Positions 44,371 to 52,649 of a stretch of DNA of 64,000 nt are shown here, piece by piece (the stretch's first letter is position 1; the number at the start of each line of letters is the position of its first letter). Origin of the DNA: DATGPD01 sp041398565 (GTDB lineage: Bacteria; Planctomycetota; UBA1135; UBA2386); assembly GCA_041398565.1 (NCBI GenBank), contig JAWKUN010000002.1, forward strand, positions 1,178,001 through 1,242,000. The letters run 5' to 3'. Under the pieces are notes generated by a model, which saw only the letters and a program-made list of their open reading frames with translations, ran no database searches and was not told the DNA's origin. A program made the translations under genes and the position numbers.

Positions 44371-44676
44371 AGGGCGGCGAGGATAGCGCGCCGGAAGGAG
44401 GCCACCGGGACCGCCGTCTCGCCGCCGCGGGCGCAACCTCGTCGCCGAGACCCGTGCGTCGCGCCCACTCCGTCGAGTCCCGATGGCCCGCGCAGCGATG
44501 CCCGCGTCCTCGGTCGCCACGCCCGATCACCTGTGGCTGCCTCCCTTCGCGACCCGTTCCACGCACCGAGCGACTCCCTCCTCCGACGACTTCGTAGGCT
44601 CCCCGTTGCCTTCACCCCTGCCCCCGCTACCATCCTCGATCCTCCGCGACCGTCCCGGCCGCGGGGCGGTCCGAGT
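44371..44676. other. gap before the tRNA gene, possible tRNA leader only
   Basis: 306 bp without a plausible gene; open frames running into the tRNA are shadows. The only feature suggested is a candidate promoter at 44,606-44,633. Confidence 0.45.
44606..44633 (+). promoter_or_regulatory. candidate promoter for tRNA-Pro
   Basis: TTGCCT (44,606-44,611) and TACCAT (44,628-44,633) separated by 16 bp, each matching four of six consensus positions, about 45 bp upstream of the tRNA. Weak, position-supported evidence. Confidence 0.3.
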
Positions 44677-44753
44677 CGGAGCGTGGCGCAGCCTGGTAGC
44701 GCACCTGCATGGGGTGCAGGGGGTCGGAGGTTCAAATCCTCTCGCTCCGACCA
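44677..44753 (+). tRNA. tRNA-Pro (anticodon GGG), CCA encoded
   Basis: A complete cloverleaf: acceptor CGGAGCG / CGCTCCG, D-arm GCGC...GCGC with GGTA loop, anticodon stem CCTGC / GCAGG with 7-nt loop ATGGGGT (anticodon GGG), variable GGGTC, T-arm GGAGG-TTCAAAT-CCTCT, discriminator A and an encoded CCA. A tyrosine recombinase gene begins 106 bp downstream in the same direction, so the 3' end of this gene is the likely integration target of the element that follows. Confidence 0.95.
44731..44753 (+). other. candidate attachment site (attL) in the tRNA 3' end
   Basis: The T-arm plus acceptor 3' strand and CCA. Tyrosine recombinases of integrative elements commonly recombine in this part of tRNA genes and leave a direct repeat at the far end. 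No second copy of this segment is seen inside the window, so the other end should lie beyond 64,000. Confidence 0.5.
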
Positions 44754-44828
44754 TTTCCATCTTCGAGCCGCCGCTGGGTTTACAGCGGATCGCTCGGACA
44801 TCGAGAAAGCGTGGTGACTCGCCGAAGG

Positions 44829-44844
44829 GGGGTCAGTTGACCCC
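44829..44844. repeat. palindrome between tRNA and integrase gene
   Basis: GGGGTCA-GT-TGACCCC, a perfect 7-bp inverted repeat 15 bp upstream of the integrase ATG and 75 bp from the tRNA end. Position suits a binding site for the integrase arm-type domain, a directionality factor or an autorepressor; no direct evidence. Confidence 0.5.
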
Positions 44845-44858
44845 GAAACGAGGTCATC

Positions 44859-46097
44859 ATGCCGCGCAAGAGGAACCCGGTTCCATCGCTCCGTTGCCAC
44901 AAGGCCACGGACCGCGCCTTCGCCCGTGTCGACGGGCGCAACGTGTACTTCGGCAAGTGGGGCACGCCCCTGGCCGTCGAGAGCTACCGCCGTTGGGTTG
45001 CCGAGCAGATCGCCGGTGTCGACCAGGCCGACTCCCGGCGGGCGTCGGGTGGCGGTGAGAGTGCCGAAGAGCGACTCACCGTCGCCGGGCTGGTCGCCCG
45101 CTACTGGCGCTTCATCATCAACACCGGCCGCTACACCAAGAACGGCGTGCCGACGAGCGAGCGCGAGCGCGTGCGCCAGGCGCTCGACGACTTGCTCGCG
45201 CACTACGCGTCGGTCTTCGTCGACGAGTTCGGGCCGCGGAAGCTGGTCGCGCTGCGCGACGTGATGTCGGTCAGCAAGCGCGGTGGGATGCGGACGCGCC
45301 GGACCGTGAACCACCAGGTCATGCGAGTCCGCCGCGCCTTCCGCTGGGGGGCCGAGCGCGAGCTCGTCCCGCCGAGCGTGGCCCATGGTCTGGCGTGCGT
45401 CGCCGGCATCCGCCGGGGGGAGAACGCGAAGCTGCTCGAGCCGCCGCCGGTCAAGCCCATCGACCGCGCGGTCGCGGAGAAGGCTGCTGCGGCCGCGCCG
45501 CCGACGATTGCCGCGATGATCCGGCTCCAGCTCACGACAGGCATGAGGCCGAGCGAGGTCTGCATCCTCCGGACCATGGACCTCGACCGCTCGGGCGCGG
45601 TGTGGATCTACCGGCCCTCGAGCCACAAGACGGAGTCGCACGGCGTCGAGCGCGTGATCCCGATCGGTCCTTCGGGCCAGAAGGCACTGGAGCCGCTGCT
45701 GCGCCCCGACGCCCCGGGGGAGTTCGTCTTCACGCCGCAGCGCGCCGAGGAAGAGCGTCACGCCGAGTTGCGCCGGCGTGCGATGGAGCGCTACCGCGAT
45801 GGGTCGAGACCGAACGAGAAGCGCGATCGAGAGAGGCGGGAGAACCAGAAGATCCAGTTCACCGAGCGCTACGACGCGTCGTCCTACCGGACGGCGGTGG
45901 CGAACGCATGCAAGGCGGCGGGCGTCGAGCCGTTCGGCCCGAATCGACTCCGGCACACGGCGCTGACTGAGGCTCGACGGCTTGCCGGCATCGATGCCGC
46001 GCAGATCCTCGGTGGGCACACCGATCTGAAGACGACGCAGCGCTACGCCGAGGCGTTGCCCGCGGCTGCCCTGAAGTACGCCCGCAAGCACGGCTGA
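44859..46097 (+). CDS. tyrosine recombinase (integrase)
   Basis: 412 aa, ATG at 44,859 with GAGGT five bases upstream. N-terminal SAM-like domain followed by the catalytic domain: TTGMRPSEV (first Arg near 230), SHKTESHG (Lys region near 258), NRLRHTALTEAR (second Arg 365), LGGHTDLKTTQRYAE (His 387, nucleophile Tyr 396). The usual His of the HxxR box is Asn362, a substitution I believe occurs in related Planctomycetota integrases. Adjacent to tRNA-Pro, it should drive integration and excision of the element to the right. Confidence 0.93.
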   Translation: MPRKRNPVPSLRCHKATDRAFARVDGRNVYFGKWGTPLAVESYRRWVAEQIAGVDQADSRRASGGGESAEERLTVAGLVARYWRFIINTGRYTKNGVPTSERERVRQALDDLLAHYASVFVDEFGPRKLVALRDVMSVSKRGGMRTRRTVNHQVMRVRRAFRWGAERELVPPSVAHGLACVAGIRRGENAKLLEPPPVKPIDRAVAEKAAAAAPPTIAAMIRLQLTTGMRPSEVCILRTMDLDRSGAVWIYRPSSHKTESHGVERVIPIGPSGQKALEPLLRPDAPGEFVFTPQRAEEERHAELRRRAMERYRDGSRPNEKRDRERRENQKIQFTERYDASSYRTAVANACKAAGVEPFGPNRLRHTALTEARRLAGIDAAQILGGHTDLKTTQRYAEALPAAALKYARKHG

Positions 46098-46110
46098 CGG
46101 CCCGTCGTCC

Positions 46111-46123
46111 GGCACTATGTGCC
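46111..46123 (+). terminator. small hairpin after the integrase gene
   Basis: GGCAC-TAT-GTGCC, 14 bp beyond the integrase stop. Five-base-pair stem without a T-tract; only suggestive. Confidence 0.3.
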
Positions 46124-46269
46124 GAGCCGGGAGCTGAAGGTGTTGTCGGGCGATTCGATTGCTTCTGACTTCAGCGCTCCCGGCTTCCCCTGCCGAAACA
46201 CCGGACTGAGCGGTTACAGTCCGAACACCGCGGTGCGGTCGCAACGAACGCGCTTGAGGACGGAAGAAG

Positions 46270-47856
46270 ATGTCGAGCAAGAAGCGCGCACGCCACCTGA
46301 ACATCTACTTGATCAAGGCGGGCCTGACGAAGCCTGCCGAGGTGTTCAAGGATGTCACGAAGCTCACCAAGCACAGCATCAAGATCGGCGGCAAGAAGCT
46401 CGGCGACCTCTACGTGCGGCCTTCCACGGTCCGGACTCCAAGTTGGCTGTCTCTCTTCGCTGAGGCCGTGCAGCCGAGCTCACTTGGCCTCAAGACGGCA
46501 AGCGCTGCAGCTGTCCTGTTGTTAAAGAGGAAGTCTCGGCTCCTCGCCCTGTCGTTCGGCCATGGACGGCACCTCCTGAACTCAGCCGCGTTCGAAGAGG
46601 ATTTCGGACTGCGAACTACGTTGAAGGCAGTCGATCCTGACCGCATTCGCTCCATCGACCGGAAGCGCTTCGATGCTATTTCGCGGCTCGCACGCGAACA
46701 GGCAACATGTGACGCGCCCATCCTCGACTTCGGCATCGACATCGATCAGGACATCGTCCGCTCCATGACGGGACCTCCGTCCGACGAACGCCTAGGCAGC
46801 AGGATCACGGGTCGAGAGTCGCTCTCCGTGTCGGTCCCGGTCGACCTGAAGGGACTCGAGGCACAGCTCGACCGCTATCTCACCGCCTCGCGATCAACGC
46901 GCAACCGCGACCATCTGTCCTTCATCGACAACCTCGCCGAGATCACCGACCGTCCAACGCGAGACGCGCTCGATGCGGAATTGCTGGCGAGCATCGCAGC
47001 GAACGATCTCGGGCGGATTTGGCTTGCCGTTCCCGACCTGGTCGACTGGTCAGACGTTGAGGGATTCAGCTACTCGCAGGCGCAAGGCGCTGTGGTGCAC
47101 CCAGACGTGCATTTCGAAAGCTACCTCGAGCAGCTGCGGAAACCGGACGTGCTGTCCGTGGCTCGGATGAAGCATCAGAGGATCTACTGCGTGAGCGCCT
47201 CCCAGAACTCCGTGATCAACGAGTGGCCGCTCTACCGATGCGTCTACGCCGAGCTGGAATCGTCGAAGGGGACTCACTTCCTCGACAACGGCAAGTGGTA
47301 TCGCATCGACACGGACCTTGTGTCGCGCGTGGACCGGGAGGTGCGCCGGATCAAGTCCACCAAGCTCGCCCTGGTGCACTACCAGGATGGCGAAACCGAA
47401 GACAAGTACAACGAGCGTCTCGCGTCCAGCAAACCTTCTCAATACACGTTGATGGACCGCAAGATGGTCCGTTACGGAGGCGGCCGTAGCCAGATCGAGT
47501 TCTGCGACGTCTACACGAAGTCGAAGGCCATGTTGCACGTAAAGCGATACGGCGGCTCGAGCGTGCTGAGTCATCTCTTTGCACAAGGGGTCGCCTCGGC
47601 CACGTGCTTTCTCTGGGACGAGAGTTTTCGGAAAGCGCTGCAGAAGAAGCTGCCTCGGTCTCACCATCTGTCGAATCCCAGCGCTCGACCGGACGCCAGG
47701 ATGTTCGAAGTCGCGTTCGTGATCGCCAGTCAGTCGACGAACGATGTCGTTCTTCCCTTCTTCAGCCGCGTGAACCTGCGGAACGCCTACAGGGAGCTCC
47801 GGGGCTACGGATTCGACGTCACGTGCACTCAGATTCGAATCAACGAGGCTACGTAG
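46270..47856 (+). CDS. TIGR04141/DUF6119-family protein (sporadically distributed)
   Basis: 528 aa, ATG at 46,270. Recognised by the N-terminal HLNIYLIKAGLTKPAEVF, the hallmark FGHGRHLLNSAAFEEDFGLR, the PDRIRSIDRKRFDAISR segment, and SMTGPPSDERLG with the following GRESLSVSV. The C-terminal half has VHYQDGETEDKYNERLA and KRYGGSSVLSHLFAQG. Molecular activity is unproven; the family is patchily distributed and often found on mobile or defence-type islands. Base composition here is clearly lower in G+C than the chromosome. It is followed 36 bp later by a C39-like peptidase gene on the same strand, so the two form one unit. Confidence 0.82.
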   Translation: MSSKKRARHLNIYLIKAGLTKPAEVFKDVTKLTKHSIKIGGKKLGDLYVRPSTVRTPSWLSLFAEAVQPSSLGLKTASAAAVLLLKRKSRLLALSFGHGRHLLNSAAFEEDFGLRTTLKAVDPDRIRSIDRKRFDAISRLAREQATCDAPILDFGIDIDQDIVRSMTGPPSDERLGSRITGRESLSVSVPVDLKGLEAQLDRYLTASRSTRNRDHLSFIDNLAEITDRPTRDALDAELLASIAANDLGRIWLAVPDLVDWSDVEGFSYSQAQGAVVHPDVHFESYLEQLRKPDVLSVARMKHQRIYCVSASQNSVINEWPLYRCVYAELESSKGTHFLDNGKWYRIDTDLVSRVDREVRRIKSTKLALVHYQDGETEDKYNERLASSKPSQYTLMDRKMVRYGGGRSQIEFCDVYTKSKAMLHVKRYGGSSVLSHLFAQGVASATCFLWDESFRKALQKKLPRSHHLSNPSARPDARMFEVAFVIASQSTNDVVLPFFSRVNLRNAYRELRGYGFDVTCTQIRINEAT

Positions 47857-47892
47857 CAAGTAAAGCAAGCCAGCCCATCCACGGTAGAAACA

Positions 47893-48372
47893 ATGCCTCA
47901 AGTCGACCAAGACGTTGTGGAGTGTCACGAGCAGAAGTTTCTGGCGTCTTGTATTCCCGCTTGTGTTGAGCTGGTCATCAAGCTCCTGGGGAAGGCCTCG
48001 TCCGGGTTCTACGATGAGCAGAATGCGTGCGGGGACAGAACCGACGTTGGCTTCGGGGAGTTCAACGGCAAGACGGTCTGTGAAGTGACGTTCCGGCACC
48101 TGTTCACCGAGCAGCGCGGGCCAAGCTTCCCGATGCAGGCACTCTTCGACAGGATCGACAAGGAGCTTGCATCAGACCGCTACGTCATCATCTCGCTCGC
48201 CTCCGACTCAGGCTGGCACATGTTCGTCGTCTACAGGAAACACGGCGACGAATACCATTCGGTCTCAAAGGCGAGCCCTCCGAACGGTGCGGTGACTATC
48301 GGGTGCTACACCGTGCGCGAGGTCGTGGAACGAATGCAAGGGACCGACATCTTGGTTTACGACCCGCTGTAG
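47893..48372 (+). CDS. C39-like (papain-fold) cysteine peptidase or pseudo-peptidase
   Basis: 159 aa, ATG at 47,893. The residue pattern fits peptidase family C39: Gln14, then Cys20 in KFLASCIPACVELVIKLLG (Q-x5-C-x2-AC helix), His109 in DSGWHMFVVY and Asp157 in the terminal VYDP. The usual Gly after the catalytic Cys is Ile. C39 enzymes cleave double-glycine leaders, but relatives act in other systems, and no ABC transporter adjoins. Close pairing with the TIGR04141 gene suggests a joint function. GC is about 48% in the first 60 bases versus about 73% in a typical chromosomal gene here (28,561-28,620). Confidence 0.6.
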   Translation: MPQVDQDVVECHEQKFLASCIPACVELVIKLLGKASSGFYDEQNACGDRTDVGFGEFNGKTVCEVTFRHLFTEQRGPSFPMQALFDRIDKELASDRYVIISLASDSGWHMFVVYRKHGDEYHSVSKASPPNGAVTIGCYTVREVVERMQGTDILVYDPL

Positions 48373-48572
48373 CCGAGCTTCCCATGCCGAGGCGCCGCCC
48401 GCGAGAGCCCGGGCGTACGCAGGGAGCCGGCTCGCGCGACCGGATTGCCGCATGAAGGCATGAAGCCTGCTGATCAGTGCGCGATTCTGAGCCTCGCGCA
48501 CGAAGGCGCTGGCCCGCGGTCCGAACCCCAGGCGTTCGGGAGACCTCGCGTCTCCCGGCGCCTGGAGTCGTA

Positions 48573-48956
48573 GTGACCAGAGAACCGACCGACAGAATCG
48601 CTGCGCGGAGACCGCCTGTCTTGAAGGCCTCCGACGAGGACCTCGTGCCTTTGATGGCACTCAAGTCGATGTGCACGTCGGCAGGTTCGTCGGTTCAACG
48701 CGCGACCCTCTACCGATGGGTCACGAATGGAGTTCGTGGGGCCAAGCTGCCGGCGCTCCGGATCGGTGGTCGCTGGTTCAGCAGTGCCGCCGCGTTCGAG
48801 TGGTTCGTCGAGGAGCTGAACGCACCGGCGAGAACGCCGCCGCCGCGACAACGTCGTCGCCCCGAGCCTTGCGAGATGGGCCCCGCGGCGACGGTCGATC
48901 ACGAGCGGAGTCTCGACGAGCTTCGCGCCTTCGGCTTCCTAGTCGAGAACTTGTAG
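48573..48956 (+). CDS. DUF1580-like helix-turn-helix protein
   Basis: 127 aa from a GTG at 48,573 (start uncertain; the frame is open further upstream). The core DEDLVPLMALKSMC, QRATLYRWVTNGVRGAKLP and LRIGGRWFSSAAAFEWFVEE matches the Planctomycetota DUF1580 domain, an excisionase/MerR-like winged helix-turn-helix. On an integrated element it could act as directionality factor or regulator. The C-terminal 40 residues are basic, then acidic, with no family match. Confidence 0.75.
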   Translation: MTREPTDRIAARRPPVLKASDEDLVPLMALKSMCTSAGSSVQRATLYRWVTNGVRGAKLPALRIGGRWFSSAAAFEWFVEELNAPARTPPPRQRRRPEPCEMGPAATVDHERSLDELRAFGFLVENL

Positions 48957-49084
48957 GGCGCGCTGAAACCGGTCCTGGCCGGCGCGTCTCGCTGCGATCT
49001 GCACGGTCCCCAGACGCATTTTCTGGCAGTACGAGCGCCAGGACGGGCGCCCTGCCGGAGACCGATGCTACAGGGAGCGAACCG

Positions 49085-49519
49085 ATGAAGCCTGAACACA
49101 TCGCATTCTGGATGATCGAGGTTGCCCGCCACACGGCGGCCGGGTTGGACCGACCGGTGCTCGCTGAGATCATCGACATCCTCGAAGCACTGACGGACGA
49201 AGACCCAGTGCTCGTCGCCCAGCGCTCCCTGTCGAGCTTGGAGCGATCCAGGAACAGCCCGCGAGAAGCGCATGACCGAGCTTGGGATGCTGTCATGGAC
49301 GTCGCGCCCGGCAGGACGCTCCGAGACCTGAGTGAGTTTGCGGATGGACTGCAACGGTGCTTCGAGCGGCTTCGGCGGGCCGGCGGTGATACTGAACGCG
49401 CCAAGTCCGCTACTGAGCTGATTCTCATTCCCTTCCGGCTCGTTGCGTTCGAGAGCTCCGGGAAGAGCCGGATGCTGCGCCTTCGCGAGATTCGAAAGCT
49501 CAGGCGCCGCGTCGCCTAG
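49085..49519 (+). CDS. hypothetical helical protein
   Basis: 144 aa from the ATG at 49,085 (MKPEHIAFWMIEVARHTAAG). Almost entirely helical with alternating acidic and basic faces (VLAEIIDILEALTDEDPVLV, FADGLQRCFERLRRAGGD) and a basic C-terminus. No family is recognised. It sits just before the element-borne sigma gene and may belong to the same transcription unit. Confidence 0.6.
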   Translation: MKPEHIAFWMIEVARHTAAGLDRPVLAEIIDILEALTDEDPVLVAQRSLSSLERSRNSPREAHDRAWDAVMDVAPGRTLRDLSEFADGLQRCFERLRRAGGDTERAKSATELILIPFRLVAFESSGKSRMLRLREIRKLRRRVA

Positions 49520-49646
49520 CTTCGCGCCCAACACCCTCTCCAACGTCCGCCCGAGTGACCTTGCTCGCCGCGGAGTATCGCGAATCCAGGATTCTCGTGA
49601 AGGCACCCGAGCGGGATCCGAACCGGATTCGCCAAGCAGCGAAACC

Positions 49647-50282
49647 GTGAGTCCCGAGACCTCCCAGCAGCCGCCTGACCCGGAGCCCGACCTCTCGAGG
49701 GCCCGAGACCTGGATGAGGACCGCATCCGCGAGTTCGTGGAGGAGTTGCGCGTTGGGTCCGTGTCCGCACACACGTGGTTGTTCCGCACGCTCTGGCCGC
49801 GGGCCTTCGTGGTGGCCAGACTGGTGTTCCAGCGAGACCTGCACCGCGCTGAGGACATCGCGCAACGGGTGCTCACCAAGATGCTCGGTCCCCGGGCTGA
49901 TGGCAGGCTCCCGAGCATCTTCGGCTACGACCCGGACCAGCCGTTTCGTCCATGGTTCGACGCCAGCGTGGTCTTCGGGGCTCGCGACGAGCTGCGGGCG
50001 ATGGCCAGTCGCGAGCGGCGGGAGCGCGAAGCCGCAGAGCGCATGGCCGCGAATCAGGTCTTCGAGGAGCCGATCGACTCTCTTGTCTTGCAAGAAGACG
50101 TGGACAGGGTTGTCGCCCTTCGCCAATCGGCGCTTACCTCGGAGCAGGATGAGATGATCGAGATGTGGCTCCAAGAGGTCCCGCACAAGGAGATCGCCGC
50201 AAGGGTCGGGATCGGCGAGGGGACCTCGTGGAGCCGCATCAACAAGATCAAGGGAATCCTCAGGGAGCTTCTCAGTGAATAG
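49647..50282 (+). CDS. ECF-like sigma factor carried by the element
   Basis: 211 aa from a GTG at 49,647 (an upstream start cannot be excluded). Region 2: VSAHTWLFRTLWPRAFVVAR, HRAEDIAQRVLTKML; region 4: LTSEQDEMIEMWLQEVPHKE and IAARVGIGEGTSWSRINKIK. The linker includes an unusual proline-rich N-terminus (QQPPDPEPDLSRARDLDEDR). It overlaps its partner gene by 8 bp. A sigma factor on an integrative element may control excision or transfer genes. Confidence 0.82.
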   Translation: MSPETSQQPPDPEPDLSRARDLDEDRIREFVEELRVGSVSAHTWLFRTLWPRAFVVARLVFQRDLHRAEDIAQRVLTKMLGPRADGRLPSIFGYDPDQPFRPWFDASVVFGARDELRAMASRERREREAAERMAANQVFEEPIDSLVLQEDVDRVVALRQSALTSEQDEMIEMWLQEVPHKEIAARVGIGEGTSWSRINKIKGILRELLSE

Positions 50283-50676
50283 GCGCGACAGAAGTCACCA
50301 GCAGCGCATCGACGACTACGTCCGCGGCATGATGACCATGACGGAGGCGGCAGAGTTCGAGGGCCAGCTTCTGTCCGACGCTGTTCTCGCGCGCGACGTC
50401 GCAGAGGCACGGTCCCTGTGGCGTTCCTTGCACGGTGGCGCTGTGTCGGAACGCCTGGACTCAATAGCGCGGCTTCGACCTGAACTGCTCAGCTCCCTCG
50501 TGGACAGGGAGCTCGAGCGGGGTGATCTCGAGATTCCGCCCTATCGCCCCGTGCTGGAGCAGATCCGAGCAGATGCCGAGCGCGCGCGGCAGGAGCGCGA
50601 GGCCGAGCAGCGTGAGCGGGAGGGACCGCAGAGGCCGGAGCAAGAACGCGACCGGGACATCGAGCCCGAACCGTAG
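50275..50676 (+). CDS. putative anti-sigma partner
   Basis: 133 aa, GTG at 50,275 within the sigma gene. The N-terminus, HQQRIDDYVRGMMTMTEAAEFE then LLSDAVLARDVAEARSLW, follows the anti-sigma N-terminal helical pattern, but there is no Cys/His zinc motif and no membrane helix. The second half is a charged helix (IRADAERARQEREAEQRERE). The role is inferred from overlap with the sigma gene. Confidence 0.55.
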   Translation: MNRRDRSHQQRIDDYVRGMMTMTEAAEFEGQLLSDAVLARDVAEARSLWRSLHGGAVSERLDSIARLRPELLSSLVDRELERGDLEIPPYRPVLEQIRADAERARQEREAEQREREGPQRPEQERDRDIEPEP

Positions 50677-50720
50677 CAGGCAGCGGCGAAGCCGGAGCAC
50701 GCCGCCGCCGAACGGCGGCC

Positions 50721-51668
50721 ATGACCGACAACCAAGAGCTCGTGCCCGCTACCGGGCCTCTCGATGTTCCCGCCGTCGTCGACAGTGCCAGCCGCGCACT
50801 GGCGGACGCGGTCGAGCGCGGGGATACCCGCGCAGTCAAAGCCATCCACGACCAAGCGGAGGCCCTCGAGCGACTCGTCAAGGAGATGCTCAAGCACAAC
50901 AAGAAGGCCTCCGAGAACCTGCGCAAGCTCAACGAGCTGGCGAAGCTCAGGATCGTGGCCGCTCGCGAGATGGGTGGCCTGCTGCTGCAAATCGTTCAGC
51001 GAGGTGGGTCGCGGTACCGCGGAGCAACGTTGCAGAAGGCCGGCGTCAGCCGCAACCAGTCCAGCAAGTTCCAGCGGGTGGCGAAGCTCGGCGACATGGC
51101 GGAGGCCTACATCGAGGACTGCAACTTCCGAGAAGAAGAGGCCAGCCTGGCTGGCTACATGCGCTTCGCGAGGAATCAGCCACACTTCTCCAGCGAGTCC
51201 GACGAGTGGTACACGCCGGAGCACATGCTGCGGGCGGTCGAAGGGGTCCTGGGCGCCATCCACACGGACCCATGTTCGAACACCGGGGAGCCCAACGTGC
51301 CAGCGAAGGTCCACTTCACCGAAGCGGATGATGGCCTGAGGCAGGAGTGGGGTGGCACCGTGTTCATGAACCCGCCGTACGGTCGCACACTGATCAACTG
51401 GGTTCGGAAGCTCCAGTCCGAGATCAAGGATGGCCACACCCAGGCTGCGATCGCCTTGCTACCGGCGCGTCCCGGCTCGGACTGGTTCAAGGAGATCGCC
51501 GACCGCCCGGTGTGCTTCCTTCAAGGCCGGCTGCGGTTCAGCGAAGGCAACCCGGCGCCGTTCCCGTCGATGTGCGTCTACTTCGGGGAGGACATCGCGA
51601 AGTTCATCCAGGTCTTCCGTCCACTCGGCTGTCTGTTTCAGCCGGTGAAGGCTGAAGGAGCACGCTGA
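50721..51668 (+). CDS. phage-type DNA N6-adenine methyltransferase (Dam family) with extra N-terminus
   Basis: 315 aa, ATG at 50,721. Residues 1-150 are helical with a ParB/plasmid-like look (NLRKLNELAKLRIVAAREMG, GATLQKAGVSRNQSSKFQRV). The methyltransferase part has SDEWYTPEHMLRAVEGVLG, IHTDPCSNTGEPNVPA, and the catalytic NPPYG motif near residue 217, then IALLPARPGSDWFKEI. Phage Dam enzymes protect DNA from host restriction or tag it for control. It ends with a clear hairpin. Confidence 0.85.
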   Translation: MTDNQELVPATGPLDVPAVVDSASRALADAVERGDTRAVKAIHDQAEALERLVKEMLKHNKKASENLRKLNELAKLRIVAAREMGGLLLQIVQRGGSRYRGATLQKAGVSRNQSSKFQRVAKLGDMAEAYIEDCNFREEEASLAGYMRFARNQPHFSSESDEWYTPEHMLRAVEGVLGAIHTDPCSNTGEPNVPAKVHFTEADDGLRQEWGGTVFMNPPYGRTLINWVRKLQSEIKDGHTQAAIALLPARPGSDWFKEIADRPVCFLQGRLRFSEGNPAPFPSMCVYFGEDIAKFIQVFRPLGCLFQPVKAEGAR

Positions 51669-51676
51669 TAGCCAAA

Positions 51677-51702
51677 GCCGCGCTCGCGTTCGCGAGCGCG
51701 GC
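51677..51702 (+). terminator. strong hairpin after the dam gene
   Basis: GCCGCGCTCGCG-TT-CGCGAGCGCGGC, 12-bp perfect arms, starting 8 bp after the dam stop at 51,668. Likely an end-of-transcript structure although no T-run follows. Confidence 0.65.
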
Positions 51703-52116
51703 CAGAAGGCCCTCCCCTCGGAACTCACCACCGGTAGGAGCTGGGGAGGGCGCTCCGCGCGAGCAAGCGCGGGAGCAGTCCACAGGCGAGCAGATGGCGC
51801 GCCAGATGCTCGGTCCGGGTTCCGCGCTCCGCCGGGAGCTTCCTCGCTCTGCGCGCTCGAGCATCCGGCACGCCATCTGTCGATTCGCCGACGGACAAGA
51901 CTCCAAGGAGGGGCAGCGCGCGACCCGTCGCGCAAGACCGTTCTCGGGGTGGGCCTGGTGAAGTGAAGGCCCACACCCGACGAACGGCTCCACACGGTAG
52001 GACGCTATGAGCTCACCGCCGCCGATTTGAGTAGCGTCGCGAAATGCGCGACACTGGATGAAGCTGGCTCGGTGCACCTCCTCCGTCCACAGCGACAACA
52101 ACAACGGAGGTGACCC
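51703..52116. repeat. structured non-coding region with long inverted repeats
   Basis: About 410 bp with no plausible gene (the long minus-strand frame is Ser/Arg/Cys-rich and shadow-like). It holds GCCCTCCCC/GGGGAGGGC; a 22-nt inverted repeat with 20 matches (51,791-51,812 and 51,858-51,879, CAGATGGCG...GATGCTCG); looser flanking complementarity outside that pair; and GTGGGCCT/AGGCCCAC near 51,950-51,980. Such a site could be a transfer or replication origin, or a protein-binding region. It ends in the GGAGGT ribosome site of the next gene. Confidence 0.6.
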
Positions 52117-52401
52117 ATGAGCTATGACACGGAAAGCGGCGACGACCGCCGCACGGATTCCCGACCCACCAAGCAGCGCCCGATCGACGAGGTGCGCTTC
52201 GGCAAGGTCAAAGTCGTCGTCTGGCGCAACGACACCAAGAACGGCGACATGCTGAACTTCAAGCCCGTCCGCATCTACAAGGACGGGGAGGAGTGGAAGG
52301 AAACCCCGAGTCTCGGTCTGGCAGACCTACTGCCGATGGCCAAGGCCTTGGAAGAGGCCTACCGCCGCGCCGCAGCTCCGGCCGGCGAAGCGCGGACGTA
52401 G
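52117..52401 (+). CDS. small conserved mobile-element protein of unknown function
   Basis: 94 aa with a GGAGGT ribosome site 6 bp before the ATG at 52,117. A disordered, charged N-terminus precedes EVRFGKVKVVVWRNDTKNG, FKPVRIYKDGEEWKETPSLG and ADLLPMAKALEEAYR. This compact beta-sheet-then-helix pattern (K-V-x-I-W-x-N, Y-K-D-G-x-E-W) recurs in short proteins of bacterial mobile elements and somewhat resembles ssDNA-binding folds. Function not established. Confidence 0.6.
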   Translation: MSYDTESGDDRRTDSRPTKQRPIDEVRFGKVKVVVWRNDTKNGDMLNFKPVRIYKDGEEWKETPSLGLADLLPMAKALEEAYRRAAAPAGEART

Positions 52402-52649
52402 CAGTCTCGCAGATGTTCTTCTGACGGTTCTTTCGGACGGAACGGTGCCACCGACGCCAGCTACCCAAGACGCGCGGCCTACCGGCCGCACCCTGCGTTC
52501 CGGACCCACCGCTTCCTCCGAGCACCCCTCCGCTGGCACGACTCGCGCCAGGCCGCACGACCGAAGGCGCAGCTCCTGACGGCGGGCGATGCGCCCTGTC
52601 ACTCGTCTGTGCACGCGCTACGGGTCGCTCTCCTCCAGCGGGGCTCCGG
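52402..52649. other. intergenic stretch, nothing recognised
   Basis: About 250 bp upstream of the large inverted repeat. No plausible gene or further structure was found; longer frames are shadows. Confidence 0.4.

Noticed and set aside
51604..52104. Minus-strand frame (166 codons) in the gap after dam
   Set aside because: Cys/Ser/Arg-rich shadow overlapping the dam 3' end and several inverted repeats; no start signal.
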